NCBI RefSeq assembly: GCF_051233685.1
Contig: NZ_JBAMMY010000079.1
Location: 1 to 29,485, forward strand
Direction: 5' to 3'
DNA: 29,485 nt
Source: RPRI01 sp051233685
GTDB lineage: Bacteria; Desulfobacterota; Desulfobacteria; Desulfobacterales; RPRI01
The number at the start of each line of letters is the position of its first letter. Positions within the stretch are counted from its first letter, which is position 1. Made by a program: the position numbers and the translations under genes. The notes under the pieces were generated by a model. It did not search any database and was not told the origin of the DNA. It was given only the letters and a program-made list of their open reading frames with translations. Shown here one piece after another: positions 7,424 to 15,184 of this stretch.

Positions 7424-10081
7424 TTAAGCTTTTGCTGTAAGTACCTCTGAAATAGCAGTCTCAATTAATGAAACCCGCTCCTTTGAATCAACCTTTTGTC
7501 CATCAAAATCCATCACATAAAAAACATCAACAACCTGGTCCACTTTTGTTGCAATTTTTGCAAGTTTTATATCCAGCCTGCATGAAAACAAAGCATTTGT
7601 AATCTTGTATAAAAGCCCAGGAAAATCATATGAGAAAACCTCAATAATTGTAAAAAAACTTGAACTGTTGTTATCAATATTAATTTTATGCATCCTGCTT
7701 GTCAGAGGTGGTTTATGATCCAGTTGTTCTGATAGTTTTTCATTAATTGCAATTGTGAGATCCAAGTGGCCGGAAAGCGCAGATTCAAGATTTTCCTTGG
7801 TTTTTGCCCATTTATTTTCTTCAAATATCTGATCGGCCGGCGGTTTAAGTGTAAAGATATCAAGTGCGATACCATTTTTCCATGTGTTGATCCTGGCATC
7901 TAATATGTCAAGACCATTTAGAGTATAAACCCCCGCCATCTTGGAAAACAGACCGGGCCGGTCTTTGGCGCAGATAGTAATAATTCTTGTGTCTGATTCC
8001 ACATGGGTTTCTATTTTCCAGACAAATTCAGATGTACCAAGACTTCTGTAGAGCCTGTAATGTTCCAGAAGCTCATGGTCCGGTGTTGAAAGAAGGTATC
8101 TTGGCGACAAAGTTTCAATATGAGTTTTGATATGGATTTCAACATCTTGCTCAGACTCTTTGGAACAAACAGCACTTAATAATTTTTTCTTTTTATTTTC
8201 TATAACTTCAAAAGCTTCACTTGATGCCAGTTCCCCTTTTTCCATAATGTTCAGTGTTTTCAGGAAGAGTTCTCTTAATAAAGAAAAAGTCCAGTTATTC
8301 CACGCTTTGTGTCCGGTCGCGATGGAATCGGCAACAGTAAGAAGATAAAGCATTTTTAATAATTCAATTTCCTTCACTATTCCGGCGCAAAAGACAGTAG
8401 TTTCCTCATCATTAATATCACGTCTTGTAGCTGTTTTTATGAGCGTAAGATGCTCTCTGATAAGAAAAGAAACTGTTTCAACTTTTTCCCGTTTAAATCC
8501 CATCCCGGAAAGGATATTTTTTGCAATTTTTGCTCCGCGTTTGGAATGCCCCCCACCGGATTCCCCTTTGCCTATATCATGCAGAAGGGCAGCCCATAAT
8601 AGTATTTTTTTGTTTTTCAATTCCTGATACAAATTGCCGCACAACCAGTCTCCGGTTATATCGTCTCCGGTGCCAAAATTTTTAATAGTACGAACAGTAC
8701 GTAAGGAATGCCGGTCTACCGGATAAATATGATATTCATCAAACTGAATTCTGTTTACTATCCCTTTTATCTCGGGAATGAAACACTCAAGAAATCCTGT
8801 ATTTAACATTTCAGTAAGAACATTAAATGATGCAGGAGGTGCAACAAGTATTTTCTCAAATGACCGGATAGCAGAATCCGAAGATATGAAAGTGTCATCT
8901 ATCAGGTATCCGAATTCTTTTATCAGTCTTTTGGCTTCAGCGCTCAATGGAATCCTAAGATTTACACTTTCTTCAAATATTTTTATAAGTAATTCCGGGT
9001 CAGTAAGAATCTTTTCGGAAGAAATAAAATTAAGCGAGCCTCTTTTTGTAACTTCAAGTCCATCAATTTTTGTATGTTTAAAAAATTTTCTTCTGCGCGG
9101 CTGCTTTCTGTCATAACCAAACTCATAGAGAAACATCATAAGCTGTTGCTTTAAAAATTCCATCCTGCCATGAAGTTCTCCTAAAAATCTTTCAACAGGC
9201 TTATGGCCATTTTCCAGCTTGAACTTTAGCTCATTGGCCAGCTTTGGCTGGTATTCAAAATAAAGCTGGTCGCATTTTCTTCCTGCAAGATAGTGCAGCC
9301 TGTTTCTTACATGCCATATAAAAGAAAGGCATTCGGAAAGATCATTGAAGTCATTGTGAGACAGATAACCATAGTATTCAAGATCTCTTGGTTTTTTGAT
9401 ATCCGAGAGAATACGCGCAATCCATAAAATAGTATGATAATCTCTAAGCCCCCCCTGGCCTTCCTTGATATTGGGTTCGAGCATATAAGCCGAATCCCCA
9501 TAACGCTGATGGCGTAACGAATTGCTTTCAACAAGCCCTCTGATGATTTTCTCAGATCCTTTATTAAGAATTTTTTTGTGAACCTGTTCCATCAGCCTTG
9601 AATACAGAAATGACATTCCACATATAAAGCGGGCATCCAAAAGTGAAGTAAGTATTTGATTATCACTTGCGCCCATATTTATGCATTCTTTCAGGGAACG
9701 TGTTGCATAGCCAACCTCAAGGCCAATATCCCATAAAGGATATACAACCTCTTTTATAAGCTTTTCCGTATGTTCAGGAACTCTGTCCTCAAAAAGGAAA
9801 AGGAGATCAACATCTGAAAAAAGGCACTGTTCTTCACGGCCATAGCCGCCAAGCGCAATTATTGCAAAAGGATTCCTGCCGATCGCCATGACCGGGCCTA
9901 TTTTACTTTTTTCAAAACTTTCAATAAAATAATCATCCATAAGTCTTGAATGCTTTTCAAGAAACACCGGCGTATATTCTTTAAGAGAATCCTCATAAAG
10001 CTTTTGCCTTTCCCGCCGCAACGTTTCTGCTGCATTTTCGCACTTTATGTTATGCAGGTTTTTTTCAGCGCCAATAGCCAT
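7424..10081 (-). CDS. glnD: Bifunctional [protein-PII] uridylyltransferase / uridylyl-removing enzyme (GlnD)
   Basis: The primary glutamine sensor uridylylates PII when glutamine is low and removes UMP when glutamine is high. All domains are in order over 885 residues. The nucleotidyltransferase motif GGYGREEQCLFSDVDLL (78-94) carries the metal-binding Asp90 and Asp92. The GlnD signature EGQGGLRDYHTILW lies at 207-220. The HD phosphohydrolase is LLHDIGKGESGGGHSKRG (499-516). Two ACT domains follow, at about 700-775 (ICAKDRPGLFSKMAG) and about 809-885 (YDFPGLLYKITNALF). The length and domain set match a fully functional enzyme. The ATG at 10081 has AAGGA about 9 nt upstream. It heads the operon glnD-amt-glnB-glnA directly behind a sigma-54 promoter, so sensor, target and effectors are co-transcribed. 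Confidence 0.96.
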   Translation of the reverse strand: MAIGAEKNLHNIKCENAAETLRRERQKLYEDSLKEYTPVFLEKHSRLMDDYFIESFEKSKIGPVMAIGRNPFAIIALGGYGREEQCLFSDVDLLFLFEDRVPEHTEKLIKEVVYPLWDIGLEVGYATRSLKECINMGASDNQILTSLLDARFICGMSFLYSRLMEQVHKKILNKGSEKIIRGLVESNSLRHQRYGDSAYMLEPNIKEGQGGLRDYHTILWIARILSDIKKPRDLEYYGYLSHNDFNDLSECLSFIWHVRNRLHYLAGRKCDQLYFEYQPKLANELKFKLENGHKPVERFLGELHGRMEFLKQQLMMFLYEFGYDRKQPRRRKFFKHTKIDGLEVTKRGSLNFISSEKILTDPELLIKIFEESVNLRIPLSAEAKRLIKEFGYLIDDTFISSDSAIRSFEKILVAPPASFNVLTEMLNTGFLECFIPEIKGIVNRIQFDEYHIYPVDRHSLRTVRTIKNFGTGDDITGDWLCGNLYQELKNKKILLWAALLHDIGKGESGGGHSKRGAKIAKNILSGMGFKREKVETVSFLIREHLTLIKTATRRDINDEETTVFCAGIVKEIELLKMLYLLTVADSIATGHKAWNNWTFSLLRELFLKTLNIMEKGELASSEAFEVIENKKKKLLSAVCSKESEQDVEIHIKTHIETLSPRYLLSTPDHELLEHYRLYRSLGTSEFVWKIETHVESDTRIITICAKDRPGLFSKMAGVYTLNGLDILDARINTWKNGIALDIFTLKPPADQIFEENKWAKTKENLESALSGHLDLTIAINEKLSEQLDHKPPLTSRMHKINIDNNSSSFFTIIEVFSYDFPGLLYKITNALFSCRLDIKLAKIATKVDQVVDVFYVMDFDGQKVDSKERVSLIETAISEVLTAKA

Positions 10082-10113
10082 AAATTATTTTTCCTTGTTA
10101 ATACGCTCTTAAA

Positions 10114-10129
10114 AGCAACAGTTGTGCCA
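10114..10129 (-). promoter_or_regulatory. Sigma-54 (RpoN) promoter of the glnD-amt-glnB-glnA operon
   Basis: On the minus strand the sequence TGGCAC-AACTG-TTGCT is an exact match to the -24/-12 consensus (TGGCAC-N5-TTGCW) with the correct spacing. It points at glnD, whose ATG lies 33 bp beyond the -12 element; transcription would begin near 10102, leaving a leader of about 20 nt that still contains the glnD ribosome site. Sigma-54 control of nitrogen genes is established in many Gram-negative bacteria. Confidence 0.88.
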
Positions 10130-10206
10130 AATTGATAAATATTAAAAACAACTGATATATTAAGTGGTTATGCTGTTATATGTATTTGTGTAAGATGTTT
10201 GATTAA

Positions 10207-10237
10207 ACAATAATGTAATATTATATTACATTATTGT
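10207..10237. promoter_or_regulatory. 31-bp perfect palindrome upstream of the sigma-54 promoter (candidate activator site)
   Basis: ACAATAATGTAATAT (10207-10221) is followed by one central base and its exact complement to 10237, giving 15-bp arms. The centre is about 93 bp upstream of the -24 element, in the usual range for a bacterial enhancer-binding-protein site. It does not resemble the GC-containing NtrC consensus. An AT-rich terminator of the upstream pldA transcript is the alternative, but there is no clear U-run after the stem. Confidence 0.55.
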
Positions 10238-10319
10238 AGCCGAAAAAGAGGTTTAAATCGAGTATTATAAAACGCTGGAACGCAGATATGGGCGGCAGGA
10301 TGCCGATTATGAATTGGCT

Positions 10320-11519
10320 CTATCTGACAATGGAAATTCCTAACCGAAGCGCATGGCTCTTTTCGTTATAACGGATAAGGCTTTCTGCATAGCCATCATA
10401 GTACTGAACAAGAAAGTATAAGTTCGGGTTAAGCCAGGTCTTTTTTACATCCAGAAAAAGACACTTGTACATCGGATATGTTGCATCCACCTGTATGCTG
10501 CCGCCTTTATTGCCATAACGCAGGTTTGAACCCAAAACAAGACCGTCCCGCTTACCTAATTTAAGCTCAAGATCAAAATAACCCCTGTAATTTTCAATAT
10601 ACGGATTGGTTTGATCATCATTGCCTGTATATATCCAGGCCTTTGGTCCCACTTTCAAATGATAATCATTGCCTAGCTTAAAGGCTAAAATGGGTTTTAT
10701 ATATAAAAAATTGGTACTTCGGGAATCTGTGCCGCCTTTACCGTTTGATTCATGCTGGAAACCGCCCATAAAGCATAAATGTGACATTAATGGAATGCCA
10801 GGGTTAAGGTTTTTTGTAAGATAAAAAATTTCAGGTTTGTAGCTTGTATCTTCAAAAGGCTTGGAATCGGATTTAAGATCCCACAACGATGTTTGCGTAT
10901 AACCGAAATGGAATCCGTTTAGCAAGGAGTTGTTTCTTGTCAAATTAACAAGATTGTACTTAAAACTTAATTGAAACTTACTTTTTTCAGGATCAGTGCC
11001 AACACCAAAATAGGTGGGTTCGTGAGTTGGAAAATATGGGAATTCCGATTGAAAAAGAGTCTGAATCTCCTCAGCGGCGTCGTTACCTTTTACTTTTTCG
11101 ATCACACACTGTGTAGTATTATTATCACCTTTTTTAAGAATGTTAAACAATGCTCTTTTTGATGCAAACTTGACAAGTTCTATGCCCACACTGCCTTCAA
11201 GAGATTCAGGAACATCACATGTGTATGCTTTTTTCAGAAAGCCGTTTGCAGGGATAACGATTTCATGTAAAGAATCAAAAGGTTTTGGAGTTAACTGGAG
11301 TTCTGAAATCGTATTTTCCTTAATTAATCTGGATTCAATCAATTCAGAGGTTTGGAGGGTAATGCCATGATTTGAAAGGTTCATAAAATATACTTCAACA
11401 GTTATGGTATCACCAGCAATAACCGGATCGGAAGGAGGTACAATAATTGTTTCAAATTCAGCTGCAAATGCTGCTGAGTTTAAAAAAACAAAAAAGGCTG
11501 CAACCAATATTTTAAACAT
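10320..11519 (-). CDS. pldA: Outer-membrane phospholipase A (OMPLA) with N-terminal extension
   Basis: This calcium-dependent outer-membrane enzyme hydrolyses phospholipids that leak into the outer leaflet. The signature HESNGKGGTDSRSTN at 256-270 supplies the catalytic His256, Ser258 and Asn270, with the same spacing as His142/Ser144/Asn156 of E. coli OMPLA. FGYTQTSLWDL matches the conserved first strands, and the C-terminal third shows alternating beta-barrel strands. MFKILVAAFFVFLNSAAFA is a signal peptide. The ATG at 11519 is preferred to an in-frame start 22 codons upstream because AAGGAG lies 7 nt before it and the signal peptide then starts at residue 1. Residues about 20-150 form a beta-rich, Ig-like periplasmic segment absent from the compact E. 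coli enzyme; total length is 399. Confidence 0.88.
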   Translation of the reverse strand: MFKILVAAFFVFLNSAAFAAEFETIIVPPSDPVIAGDTITVEVYFMNLSNHGITLQTSELIESRLIKENTISELQLTPKPFDSLHEIVIPANGFLKKAYTCDVPESLEGSVGIELVKFASKRALFNILKKGDNNTTQCVIEKVKGNDAAEEIQTLFQSEFPYFPTHEPTYFGVGTDPEKSKFQLSFKYNLVNLTRNNSLLNGFHFGYTQTSLWDLKSDSKPFEDTSYKPEIFYLTKNLNPGIPLMSHLCFMGGFQHESNGKGGTDSRSTNFLYIKPILAFKLGNDYHLKVGPKAWIYTGNDDQTNPYIENYRGYFDLELKLGKRDGLVLGSNLRYGNKGGSIQVDATYPMYKCLFLDVKKTWLNPNLYFLVQYYDGYAESLIRYNEKSHALRLGISIVR

Positions 11520-11616
11520 GCTGCTACTCCTTAATCCCAACAGATTCCACTTATCAAAAAGCTGTATTTCATCTGTCTTTGGCAAAGAAAGTATGGGATG
11601 GATTTAAAACCGGCTG

Positions 11617-11655
11617 GCTCTTGCCGCTTTATGAGTTGCAGTTTGCGGCAAGAGC
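11617..11655. terminator. Inverted repeat between the OmpA-like gene and pldA
   Basis: GCTCTTGCCGC (11617-11627) and GCGGCAAGAGC (11645-11655) are perfect 11-bp arms around a 17-nt loop. It lies 55 bp past the stop of the OmpA-like gene on the minus strand. No U-run follows on that strand, so it may stabilise the mRNA end or separate the two transcripts rather than be a standard intrinsic terminator. Confidence 0.5.
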
Positions 11656-11709
11656 ACTACTGTTTTTGGAAGTAAAAAATACTTATATTGTCTCTGGTTC
11701 AGGCTGTAT

Positions 11710-12399
11710 CTATTCCTGATTTGGTATGATGCGGATCTCCACACGCCTGTTCTGTTGCCGGCCTGCTTCGGTTTCATTACTTGCTATAGACTTATTTTCA
11801 CCATAGCCGATGGCAGATATTCTCGATGCATTTACCCCTCTGCTGACCAGTGCGTTCTTGACTGCTTGGGCGCGCTGTTCGGAAAGCTTCTGGTTGTATT
11901 CCGCGCTGCCTGTGCTGTCAGTATGACCACCAACCTGGATACGCGTATCCGGATATTGATTTATTACTTTTGCCACCCGATCCAGCTCATCATAAGCACC
12001 CGGAAAAAGTGTCGATGAATTTACAGCGTAAAGAAAATCAGACTTAAAGGTTACCGTCAGCACATCACGGACTTTTTTTGAGCTGTCCGCGGTTGCCTGC
12101 GCCAACACCTGTTGTTCGCGATTAATGCTTGCAGCCTCCGAATCGGCCAGGGCCTGGCGCATGGCCGCCTCCTGCCTGTCCATATAATTACCTATAGCAC
12201 CTCCTGCAAGGCCTCCGGCAGCTGCTCCGATAGCGGCTCCAACAAGAGTTCCGGTAGTATTGCCTCCTATCGCCTGCCCAAGACCGGCCCCAACCGCAGC
12301 GCCGACTCCGGTACCGGCAAGAGTGCCTGTTTGTGTTTTAGTTGCACAACCAATAAATGTAAAGGCAACAATACTTGCCCAAATAACCAGCTTTTTCAT
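11710..12399 (-). CDS. OmpA-family lipoprotein with glycine-zipper domain
   Basis: This is a 229-residue envelope lipoprotein. The signal peptide ends in the lipobox TFIGC, with Cys18 as the lipidated residue. Residues about 25-75 are glycine/alanine-rich with repeated GAAIGAAAGG-type spacing, a glycine-zipper segment likely to lie in or against a membrane. Residues about 115-225 form the OmpA C-terminal peptidoglycan-binding domain, with VGGHTDSTGSAEYNQKLSEQ and RAQAVKNALVSRGV containing the Asp and Arg that bind diaminopimelate. The layout matches YiaD-like proteins that tether the outer membrane to the cell wall. The ATG at 12399 follows AAGGAAGG by about 5 nt. The gene appears to be transcribed alone, with more than 190 bp on either side. 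Confidence 0.9.
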   Translation of the reverse strand: MKKLVIWASIVAFTFIGCATKTQTGTLAGTGVGAAVGAGLGQAIGGNTTGTLVGAAIGAAAGGLAGGAIGNYMDRQEAAMRQALADSEAASINREQQVLAQATADSSKKVRDVLTVTFKSDFLYAVNSSTLFPGAYDELDRVAKVINQYPDTRIQVGGHTDSTGSAEYNQKLSEQRAQAVKNALVSRGVNASRISAIGYGENKSIASNETEAGRQQNRRVEIRIIPNQE

Positions 12400-12616
12400 A
12401 TCAACCTTCCTTTCTTAATCTAATACGCACAAATGGTTATCAGTTATTATATCCGTCCAATATTATCTAATGATGCAACCTGAACTTTTACATCATTGAC
12501 TTCATGGTATCAAGCAAGGAATTCAATATCAAGTTTAATTTATAATCAGGTTACAGGCAGAACGGCTTAATAAATAAATCAACAACTGTAATACATTCGC
12601 AAAAAGTAAAACATTT

Positions 12617-13552
12617 TCAGCTGTTGCTCTGCAGCTTAAAGATGCTGCTGATTTGCTTTTTGGAAAATTCATACAGTGAATTACAGTTGTGGCATCTTAT
12701 CTGAAGCGGAAAAGGACCGTTTTCAAGAATTTCTTCTTTATCTTTATAAGGGAGCATGGAAATATAATGCAACATCTGCTTTTCATTGCACCTGCAGAAA
12801 AACTCTACTCTGGAGTCATTTAATATTTGGGGGGCTAATTCCTTAAATGATTCACAAATAATATAATCCGCCGATTTACCCTCTTCGATAAGGTTTCCGA
12901 TTGATGGGAGACCATCTATTATAATCTCAAGTTTCTTAGCCAATTCCTCTGCTGCATCAGGCATTAACTGAAGGAAAAGCCCTCCGGCGCCGCTTACTTC
13001 CCCTTTTGCGTTAAATTTGATGCTTAAATTAAAAACAGTCGGTATTTGTTCGGAAGAATAAAAATAATTCGCCAGATCTTTTGCAATGGAACCGTAAAGA
13101 AGCGCTATCTGGCCGGAATAAGGCTGCTTTGCATCTTCAAGGTATTTTGTTACGGTCAGCAAACCTGCACCAAAAAAAGGCGATGGATTAAAGTCCTCAA
13201 GGGGTTTATCAATGGAAATTTGCGGCTGTTTTATAAATCCTCTTATTTCTCCATACGCATTGGCTTCAACAGAAATTCCTTTAACCGGACCTGAACAGTC
13301 GATTTTAAGGCCGATTCTGTCATTTCCCTTCAGATTGGAAGACAACAGAGCACAGCCAAGATATGCATGTCCCAGAACAAGCGTTTCCAATATCCCCAGA
13401 TCAAAATTTGCCCGCATTTCCTTTATCATTCGGGTGCCATAGATAAATGCACCGCGTATAGCTTTATCTGCCAGAAAAAATCTGTGTATCCTGTCCTTTG
13501 TTTTTTCTTTCAAGCTATCTTTAACAGATTCATTTAATTGTTTTTTAATCAT
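12617..13552 (-). CDS. hslO: Redox-regulated chaperone Hsp33
   Basis: The 311-residue cytoplasmic holdase chaperone is switched on by oxidation. The N-terminal core carries Hsp33 motifs (DRIHRFFLADKAIRGAFI, DRIGLKIDCSGPVKGISVEA). The C-terminal zinc switch has Cys253-x-Cys255 in FFCRCNEKQM and Cys287-x-x-Cys290 in RCHNCNSLYEF, the four cysteines that bind zinc when reduced and form disulfides on oxidative stress. All four are intact, so the switch should work. The ATG at 13552 has AAAGG about 5 nt upstream. Hsp33 would fit an anaerobe that meets oxygen episodically; that is inference. The small unknown ORF lies 40 bp upstream on the same strand. Confidence 0.95.
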   Translation of the reverse strand: MIKKQLNESVKDSLKEKTKDRIHRFFLADKAIRGAFIYGTRMIKEMRANFDLGILETLVLGHAYLGCALLSSNLKGNDRIGLKIDCSGPVKGISVEANAYGEIRGFIKQPQISIDKPLEDFNPSPFFGAGLLTVTKYLEDAKQPYSGQIALLYGSIAKDLANYFYSSEQIPTVFNLSIKFNAKGEVSGAGGLFLQLMPDAAEELAKKLEIIIDGLPSIGNLIEEGKSADYIICESFKELAPQILNDSRVEFFCRCNEKQMLHYISMLPYKDKEEILENGPFPLQIRCHNCNSLYEFSKKQISSIFKLQSNS

Positions 13553-13592
13553 TGATGCCTTTCAGAATCCAGCTCATTTCTCAAAGCTAAAC

Positions 13593-13847
13593 CTATACTC
13601 TCAAAAGTATATAGTTTTTTTTATACTGTCCTGCTCCCAATTTCTTAGCCTTTTTATCCCGGTCTGTTTCCGAAAAACCGCCTGCATTTATTGCCTTTTG
13701 TTCAGGGAGCAGTTCGAGGTTTTTTCCGTATGCGTAGAATCCATCTATTCCATGATCTATTATCATATCCGTTACCGGTAAGTCAGCAAAATTGTTTTTC
13801 ATATAAACAAAAACATTTTCTCCGATAAAGTGGCGTTGTTCAAGCAT
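13593..13847 (-). CDS. Small hypothetical protein
   Basis: An 84-residue ORF that I cannot assign. It has no signal peptide or membrane segment. The middle reads like a folded domain (VTDMIIDHGIDGFYAYGKN), and the tail is lysine-rich and basic (RDKKAKKLGAGQYKKNYILL). The ATG at 13847 has no visible ribosome site; the next in-frame ATG (13802) has a GGAG about 16 nt upstream, which is also poor. It sits 40 bp before hslO on the same strand and could be co-transcribed. It may be a real short gene or the tail of a decayed longer one. Confidence 0.45.
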   Translation of the reverse strand: MLEQRHFIGENVFVYMKNNFADLPVTDMIIDHGIDGFYAYGKNLELLPEQKAINAGGFSETDRDKKAKKLGAGQYKKNYILLRV

Positions 13848-13964
13848 TACTTATATAGGGCTGAAAATGGAATAAGGTCTTGTTCAAATTTCTTAAAATT
13901 GCTATGTATAAAGTATGGCAGTAAAGGTAACCTGTACAAATATAAATTATAATGAGCTTATTTT

Positions 13965-15059
13965 ATGAAAAATTTTTTAGCACTAATATTCTCTCGCATA
14001 TTTTCAGATCAGAAGACATTAGCAGATTCGGTTATCAGTGTTGCAGTAATTATAATCACAGCCTGTGCGGCATGGTGGATTTTAAATGCTGTTATGAGCG
14101 TGTTGAAAAAAAGACACTACATATCTCCTTTTTTTGAAAAAAATGATGCGTTCTTTCTCCTTATAAAGCGGGGCGGACACTATGCTGTTCTGATTCTTGC
14201 AGTTATTGGATTGACCCGGCTTTTTAATTCACCGCTTTTGGAAAAGGCGGCATATGCCTTTATGGTTATGCTTATAACCATGATTGTCAATAAATTTGTA
14301 AGTTCCCTGATTCCCTACCTAAAAGACAGAATTGCCACAAAAACGCTTACAAAAGTAGATGATGTTATTTTTGAGCTTATGGAAAAATTTTCCAACGTGC
14401 TTATTTATGCCGCAGGAATCATTTTAGCTCTTGATGTGCTGGGGCTGAATATAATGCCCTTTGTTGCCGGAGCCGGTATAGCCGGTATAGCAATTGGTTT
14501 TGCAGCTAAAGATACTCTTTCAAACCTGATTGCCGGAATTCTTTTGATTATTGACAGGCCTTTTGAGGTTGGAGACCGTATCGAAGTCTGGACTGCACCA
14601 CAAAACAGCGCTACATGGGGAGATGTTATAGATATAGGACTCAGGGCAACCAAGATCAGAACTACTGATAACATTGTGATCATAATTCCGAATAATGAAA
14701 TTATGAAACGGGATATTATCAATTATACTACAATCACAAAAGAAATACGGGTCAGAATTCCCATTGGTATAGCCTATGATGCGGATATAAATAAGGCAAA
14801 AGAACTCATTGTGAAGGCAGCGCTCGAGCTTGACTGGGTAATGAAAGAGCCTGAGCCTAAAATAGTTGTACACAGCTTCGGGGATTCGGCTGTCAACCTT
14901 CAGGCAAGGGTATGGATCAATGAACCGAGGCGCAGAATAGATACCATTTCAAGTATAACAGACAGAGTAAAAGATATCTTTCAGCTCGAAGGCATAGAGA
15001 TCCCATATCCAAAGAGAGATATCTACATAAAAAGTGAAAAAAACTTTCACAATGCCTGA
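13965..15059 (+). CDS. mscS: Small-conductance mechanosensitive channel (MscS family)
   Basis: This is a 364-residue inner-membrane channel opened by membrane tension to release solutes on osmotic downshock. Hydrophobic segments are visible at about 22-46, 72-88, 94-117 and 143-163. The pore helix at about 168-196 has the glycine/alanine pattern AGAGIAGIAIGFAAKDTLSN, followed by the conserved IIDRPFEVGD entry to the beta domain. The C-terminal VRIPIGIAYDADINKAKELI and the barrel-like end match the cytoplasmic cage. With more helices than the three of E. coli MscS, it is a mid-size variant. The ATG at 13965 has only a weak GAG about 10 nt upstream. It is first in a plus-strand series with the FNT channel and MscL. 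Confidence 0.92.
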   Translation: MKNFLALIFSRIFSDQKTLADSVISVAVIIITACAAWWILNAVMSVLKKRHYISPFFEKNDAFFLLIKRGGHYAVLILAVIGLTRLFNSPLLEKAAYAFMVMLITMIVNKFVSSLIPYLKDRIATKTLTKVDDVIFELMEKFSNVLIYAAGIILALDVLGLNIMPFVAGAGIAGIAIGFAAKDTLSNLIAGILLIIDRPFEVGDRIEVWTAPQNSATWGDVIDIGLRATKIRTTDNIVIIIPNNEIMKRDIINYTTITKEIRVRIPIGIAYDADINKAKELIVKAALELDWVMKEPEPKIVVHSFGDSAVNLQARVWINEPRRRIDTISSITDRVKDIFQLEGIEIPYPKRDIYIKSEKNFHNA

Positions 15060-15109
15060 TTGCCATATATGGAATTTGTCATAACAAAATTCCTATTGCC
15101 TGGTTGTAA

Positions 15110-15135
15110 ATTGGGTATGGGTACCCATACCCAAT
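15110..15135. promoter_or_regulatory. 26-bp perfect palindrome between mscS and the FNT gene
   Basis: The 13-base half ATTGGGTATGGGT (15110-15122) is followed immediately by its exact complement to 15135. A second, outer inverted repeat, TTGTCATAA (15076-15084) and TTATGACAA (15146-15154), flanks it, so the two are nested. It stands 50 bp upstream of the FNT start. It could be a dimeric regulator site for the FNT gene or a transcript hairpin ending mscS; no U-run follows it directly. Confidence 0.6.
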
Positions 15136-15184
15136 CGGAACAAATTTATGACAATTGCTATAAAATATATAACTTGGAACTGAT

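Noticed and set aside
7408..7464. 19-codon upstream extension of amt
   Set aside because: It overlaps the glnD end, has no ribosome site of its own, and the added residues are not Amt-like; GGAGG stands ahead of 7407.
12440..12480. TATAAT-like promoter for the OmpA-type lipoprotein gene
   Set aside because: A -10-like TATAAT exists at 12446-12451 on the minus strand, but the only -35-like hexamer (TTGCAT) is about 21 bp away.
14520..14873. 117-codon minus-strand ORF inside mscS
   Set aside because: Antisense shadow of a gene with clear MscS motifs.
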